NCBI GenBank assembly: GCA_013824715.1 | Contig: PNOH01000018.1 | Coordinates: forward strand, 28,847-92,846 | Length of the DNA: 64,000 bases | Direction: 5' to 3' | From: Odoribacter sp. | GTDB lineage: Bacteria; Bacteroidota; Bacteroidia; Bacteroidales; Prolixibacteraceae | Part shown: positions 60,617 through 64,000 of the stretch, in pieces | Numbering within the stretch: the first letter of the stretch is position 1 | How the letters are laid out: every line of letters starts with the position of its first letter | Position numbers and translations under genes: made by a program | The notes under the pieces: model-generated | What the model was told of the DNA's origin: nothing | Database searches by the model: none | The model's input: the letters and a program-made list of their open reading frames with translations, nothing else

Positions 60617-60650
60617 TATCTATCATCTACAAATCTATCATCTACAAATT

Positions 60651-62804
60651 ATGCGACCAAATTTTAAAGACATAAACATCAAAACCGTAGCGTCACAGCC
60701 CAATGCCGCTGAGTGGAATGCTTCCAATAAGATTGAAAAAAACTGGATTACTCCGGAACAGATTCCGGTGAAACCGGTTTACACCAAAGAGGACCTCGAA
60801 GGTATGGAACACCTGAACTATGCTGCGGGTGTTGCTCCTTATCTGCGCGGACCTTACTCGGTAATGTATGCCATGCAACCATGGACTGTCCGTCAGTATG
60901 CAGGTTTTTCAACTGCCGAAGAATCAAACGCATTTTATCGCCGTAACCTGGCTGCCGGTCAGAAAGGGCTTTCGGTTGCATTCGATTTGGCTACTCACCG
61001 CGGATACGACTCCGACCATCCCCGCGTGGTTAGCGACGTTGGAAATGCAGGTGTGGCCATCGACTCGATCCTCGATATGAAAATCCTGTTCGACCAGATT
61101 CCACTCGATAAAATGTCGGTTTCAATGACTATGAACGGCGCTGTACTTCCGGTACTGGCTTTCTACATTGTAACCGCATTAGAACAGGGTGCTACTCTGG
61201 ATCAGCTTGCAGGTACTATCCAAAACGATATTCTGAAAGAATTTATGGTGCGTAATACCTATATATATCCGCCTGAATTTTCGATGCGGATCATTGCCGA
61301 TATTTTCGAGTTCACTTCACAGAAAATGCCAAAATTCAACTCGATCTCCATTTCGGGTTACCACATGCAGGAAGCCGGCGCTACTGCCGACATCGAAATG
61401 GCCTATACGCTGGCCGACGGGTTGGAATACCTGCGCACCGGAATCAAAGCCGGAATTGATATCGATGCTTTTGCCCCGCGTTTGTCGTTTTTCTGGGCCA
61501 TCGGGATGAACCACTTTATGGAAATTGCCAAGTTGCGCGCTGCACGTATGATCTGGGCGAAAATGGTAAAACAGTTTAATCCGAAAAACCCGAAATCAAT
61601 GGCTTTGCGCACGCACTGCCAAACTTCAGGATGGTCGCTTACTGAACAGGATCCGTACAACAACATTGGCCGCACGGCTATCGAAGCCATGGCTGCTGCG
61701 CTGGGCCACACCCAGTCGCTGCACACCAATGCTCTGGACGAAGCAATTGCTTTGCCCACCGACTTTTCGGCCCGAATCGCCCGTAACACACAGCTTTACA
61801 TTCAGCAGGAAACTGAAATCTGCCGCGCGGTTGACCCCTGGGCAGGTTCGTATTACGTGGAGACTTTGACCAACGAACTGGCACAAAAAGCCTGGGCGCT
61901 GATCGAGGAAGTGGAGAAACTCGGCGGAATGTCGAAAGCTGTTGAAACCGGTGTGCCGAAAATGCGCATTGAAGAAGCTGCTGCCCGCACACAGGGCCGT
62001 ATCGACAGTCATACCCAAACCATTGTGGGCGTGAATAAATACCGTTTGGAAAAGGAAGATCCGATAGATATCCTCGAAATCGATAATACTGCCGTTCGCT
62101 TGTCACAGATCGAACATTTGACTAAATTGCGTGCCGAACGGAACGAAGACGAATGTCAGGCCGCGTTGGAAGTCCTCGGCAAATGTGTTGAAACCGGCCA
62201 GGGAAACCTGCTGGAACTGGCTATCGTAGCAGCTCAAAAACGCGCTTCACTGGGCGAAATTTCATACGCATGCGAAAAACATGTGGGACGTTACAAAGCA
62301 ACCATCAGAACTATTTCAGGCGTGTATTCAGCAGAAAGTAAAAACGATTCAACCTTTAAGGAAGCTAAGGAGCTGGCCGCTAAATTTGCAAAGCTCGAAG
62401 GCCGTCAGCCACGTATCATGATCGCCAAAATGGGTCAGGACGGACACGACCGCGGTGCAAAAGTAGTTGCAACCGGTTATGCCGACTTAGGTTTCGATGT
62501 GGACATGGGGCCATTGTTCCAGACTCCGGAAGAAGCCGCCAAACAGGCCGTTGAAAACGACGTGCATGTAATGGGTATATCTTCTTTGGCAGCAGGACAC
62601 AAAACCCTTGTACCTTCGGTTATTGCTGAATTGAAAAAACTGGGACGAGAAGACATCATGGTGATTGCCGGTGGTGTAATTCCTGCCCAGGATTACCAAT
62701 TCCTGTACGATGCCGGTGTGGTTGCCATTTTCGGTCCTGGTACCAGCGTTGCTGCTGCCGGAAAGAAAATTTTGGAGGTTTTATTGGCCGCGCACGAAGA
62801 ATAG
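60651..62804 (+). CDS. mutB: Methylmalonyl-CoA mutase large (alpha) subunit
   Basis: 717 residues. The N-terminal catalytic barrel includes [33 protein letters not shown] and [21 protein letters not shown]. The C-terminal cobalamin domain has [25 protein letters not shown], with the axial His at 599 (DxHxxG). It is the active subunit. Its last 121 bases recur at 63563-63683 with only synonymous changes, so its end was exchanged when the vapBC segment entered. Confidence 0.93.
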   Translation: MRPNFKDINIKTVASQPNAAEWNASNKIEKNWITPEQIPVKPVYTKEDLEGMEHLNYAAGVAPYLRGPYSVMYAMQPWTVRQYAGFSTAEESNAFYRRNLAAGQKGLSVAFDLATHRGYDSDHPRVVSDVGNAGVAIDSILDMKILFDQIPLDKMSVSMTMNGAVLPVLAFYIVTALEQGATLDQLAGTIQNDILKEFMVRNTYIYPPEFSMRIIADIFEFTSQKMPKFNSISISGYHMQEAGATADIEMAYTLADGLEYLRTGIKAGIDIDAFAPRLSFFWAIGMNHFMEIAKLRAARMIWAKMVKQFNPKNPKSMALRTHCQTSGWSLTEQDPYNNIGRTAIEAMAAALGHTQSLHTNALDEAIALPTDFSARIARNTQLYIQQETEICRAVDPWAGSYYVETLTNELAQKAWALIEEVEKLGGMSKAVETGVPKMRIEEAAARTQGRIDSHTQTIVGVNKYRLEKEDPIDILEIDNTAVRLSQIEHLTKLRAERNEDECQAALEVLGKCVETGQGNLLELAIVAAQKRASLGEISYACEKHVGRYKATIRTISGVYSAESKNDSTFKEAKELAAKFAKLEGRQPRIMIAKMGQDGHDRGAKVVATGYADLGFDVDMGPLFQTPEEAAKQAVENDVHVMGISSLAAGHKTLVPSVIAELKKLGREDIMVIAGGVIPAQDYQFLYDAGVVAIFGPGTSVAAAGKKILEVLLAAHEE

Positions 62805-62807
62805 AAG

Positions 62808-62836
62808 CCCCTCCCGACCTCCCCGAGGGGGAGGAG
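62808..62836. repeat. GC-rich palindromic repeat after mutB
   Basis: CCCCTCCCGACCTCCCC-GA-GGGGGAGG, related to the sequence read in mtaB at 591-617. It is typical intergenic filler of this type. Confidence 0.6.
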
Positions 62837-62842
62837 AAAAAC

Positions 62843-62877
62843 AAAAGCTGCTTTCCTGAAAAGGGATGCGGCTTTTT
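62843..62877 (+). terminator. Terminator after mutB
   Basis: AAAAGCTGC-TTTCC/GGGA-TGCGGCTTTTT hairpin with T run. A homologous version lies at 63849-63882 after the duplicated mutB end. Confidence 0.7.
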
Positions 62878-62897
62878 GGTATGTGAGATATTGGGTG

Positions 62898-63275
62898 TTA
62901 TTTGATAATTTCCAATCCTTTGATCCGGTCAAAATGTTTAACGTTAAGGGTAGCAATTGGAATGGAATGAGTTACCGCTGTAGCGCCAATCAAAATATCT
63001 GCCAAATCAATCATTTTGTTAGTTTTCAATAATTCCGAATAAATCGCAACTGCACTATTTGAGCAGGCTTTATCAAAAGGAATAACACGTAGGTTCTCGC
63101 TCAATGATTCCCAGTATTCTTCATGAGATTTTCGGTTGCCAATTCCAATTTCATAATGGGTAATAGAAGAAATGCACAGATCGTCAGATGTTTGCGATAG
63201 CTAATAAAATAAGGTTTTAGCTTTATCTTGTTTACGAAACAGCTCAATCAATATGGACGAATCCAGCAAAATCAT
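62898..63275 (-). pseudogene. VapC-like PIN toxin with internal stop
   Basis: From ATG 63275: MILLDSSILIELFRKQDKAK, then TLFY, then TAG (63201-63203, codon 25), then LSQTSDDLCISSITHYEIGI and NTT-like PIN features through KMIDLADILIGATAV (acidic residues) and LNVKHFDRI to a stop at 62898. All in one frame of 126 codons. PIN acidic residues (D5, E near 44, D in DLADIL) are otherwise present. A single nonsense change disables the RNase toxin. Confidence 0.8.
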
Positions 63276-63499
63276 GCAATTCTCGATTGATTCAGATGAG
63301 TTCTGGCATCATTGTAATCCTGAAGCTCAGCGACAGTCCAGGTTGGAGCATCTAGGATCATTTTTTGCAATATGCTTGATGATTTGCTTGCAGAAACTTC
63401 TGATTGCAGGACAACAGACAACCGTTCAATATCCTTTTTAGGAAGCTGATGTATCAACTTTAATAGTTGGTTGAATTCGAGGTCTATTCTAAGTTCCAT
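63272..63499 (-). CDS. VapB-type antitoxin
   Basis: 75 residues: MELRIDLEFNQLLKLIHQLPKKDIERLSVVL, then a helical tail with TWTVAELQDYNDAR. This is the form of small Bacteroidota antitoxins for PIN toxins. It overlaps vapC by 4 bases (ATGA) and precedes it, and its frame is intact although the toxin is broken. Confidence 0.75.
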   Translation of the reverse strand: MELRIDLEFNQLLKLIHQLPKKDIERLSVVLQSEVSASKSSSILQKMILDAPTWTVAELQDYNDARTHLNQSRIA

Positions 63500-63562
63500 G
63501 ATGTATCCGATTTGAAATCAAAGATATGAAATTATCAGATACAATTATTCCTGATTTTTTCA

Positions 63563-63683
63563 TGCCCAGGATTACCAATTCCTGTACGATGCCGGTGTGG
63601 TTGCCATTTTCGGTCCTGGCACCAGTGTAGCTGCCGCCGGAAAGAAAATTCTGGAGGTGCTGCTGGCTGCACACGAAGAATAA
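63563..63683 (+). pseudogene. Duplicated 3' end of mutB
   Basis: 121 bases matching mutB 62684-62804. The first 56 bases are identical and the rest differs at 12 positions, all synonymous, including TAG versus TAA stop. No upstream mutB sequence remains. It is the displaced original 3' end of mutB or of a related allele. Confidence 0.88.
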
Positions 63684-63779
63684 GACTGCATATCATTCAC
63701 GGGGTGACTCGAAGCCATTAAGAAAGAAAAGTATCAACAATTAAGCTATATTTGATTTGCAAATCCATCTTTTAACATT

Positions 63780-63823
63780 TGGTTCAGTTTGCCCCGGAAT
63801 GGTGGTTCAGTTTGCCCCGGAAT
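63780..63823. repeat. IS21-like terminal repeat scar
   Basis: Two tandem copies of GGTTCAGTTTGCCCCGGAAT (63781-63800 and 63804-63823). Multiple repeats of a GGTTCA-GTTT-CGGAAT sequence are typical of IS21-family ends in Bacteroidota. No transposase is in the window. Confidence 0.55.
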
Positions 63824-63848
63824 TTTCACGTCTCTACCCGCAAAATAC

Positions 63849-63882
63849 AAAAGCCGCTTTCTGAAAGGGAGGCGGCTTATTT
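63849..63882 (+). terminator. Terminator of the duplicated mutB end
   Basis: AAGCCGC (63851-63857) and GCGGCTT (63872-63878) with T-rich tail. It is homologous to the terminator at 62843-62877, so the duplication once extended past the stop. Bases 63883-64000 show no feature. Confidence 0.6.
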
Positions 63883-64000
63883 GTTTACGTTATTATGATG
63901 TTATTCTCTTGAGGTTTTACATGTCATTTCATAATCAATAAGAAGAGTTTTAATAACATGAGATTTGAGTCTTGTAGAATAATTTATATAACATTGTAAT

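Noticed and set aside
61403..62106. Overlapping minus-strand ORFs of 128-142 residues
   Set aside because: Antisense to mutB, a GC-rich gene whose opposite frames stay open by chance.
1..64000. CRISPR array, rRNA or canonical tRNA genes
   Set aside because: Scanned by eye on both strands; no regularly spaced repeats and no complete cloverleaf found.

Overview
The window looks like chromosomal DNA of a Bacteroidota, most likely a Bacteroidales/Marinilabiliales-type anaerobe. It has SusC-like TonB receptor/DUF4249 genes, two proteins with type IX secretion sorting domains, split MutA/MutB methylmalonyl-CoA mutase, LytTR-type two-component genes, and several exact TAnnTTTG -7 promoter boxes of the Bacteroidota type. 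The genus cannot be fixed from the sequence.

Layout. 1-8.6 kb and 40.6-64 kb are host backbone, visibly richer in GC: tRNA methylthiotransferases (mtaB, miaB), a flavodoxin, trmN6, a hipBA toxin-antitoxin operon with four ordered operator palindromes, a Tat-exported aldo/keto reductase, then after the island a broken DEAD-box helicase, a dienelactone hydrolase, a TonB-receptor operon, two T9SS cargo proteins, a two-component system, an M19 dipeptidase, an MNT/HEPN toxin-antitoxin pair, and mutA-mutB with a decayed vapBC insertion that duplicated the end of mutB.

9,091-40,534 is a 31.4-kb AT-rich genomic island inserted in comM (Mg-chelatase-like competence ATPase). The two comM halves lie at the two ends and join in frame across a 2-bp TG core, as expected for a large serine recombinase. 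That recombinase is encoded at the right end. A tandem-HTH ORF without an ATG lies at the left end. If the island is joined head to tail as a circle, the recombinase ORF runs through the junction in frame into the HTH ORF, so integration appears to split a 635-residue recombinase-HTH fusion.

The island carries several probable defence modules. (i) A DUF262/HNH (GmrSD-like) protein. (ii) A tightly coupled four-gene operon of Dam-type methyltransferase, calcineurin-like phosphoesterase, ORC-like ATPase and a protein I do not recognise; I know of no named system with this composition. (iii) A ubiquitin-like conjugation operon (Ubl, Cys-free E2-like, JAB-E1 fusion, DUF6527). (iv) A membrane protein/NUDIX pair. 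It also has two HerA/VirD4-like ATPases, an ArdC-like protein, a RadC-like protein, and a set of exported proteins. A nested segment (about 31-37 kb) has a second serine recombinase, a tandem 1.15-kb duplication with conserved non-coding sequence, and three copies of a small ORF. No relaxase or T4SS pore genes were recognised, so the island is probably mobilisable or a passive integrative element.

Many genes are decayed: comM (split), an ORF6N gene, the DEAD-box helicase, a small antitoxin, vapC and an IS66-like transposase fragment.
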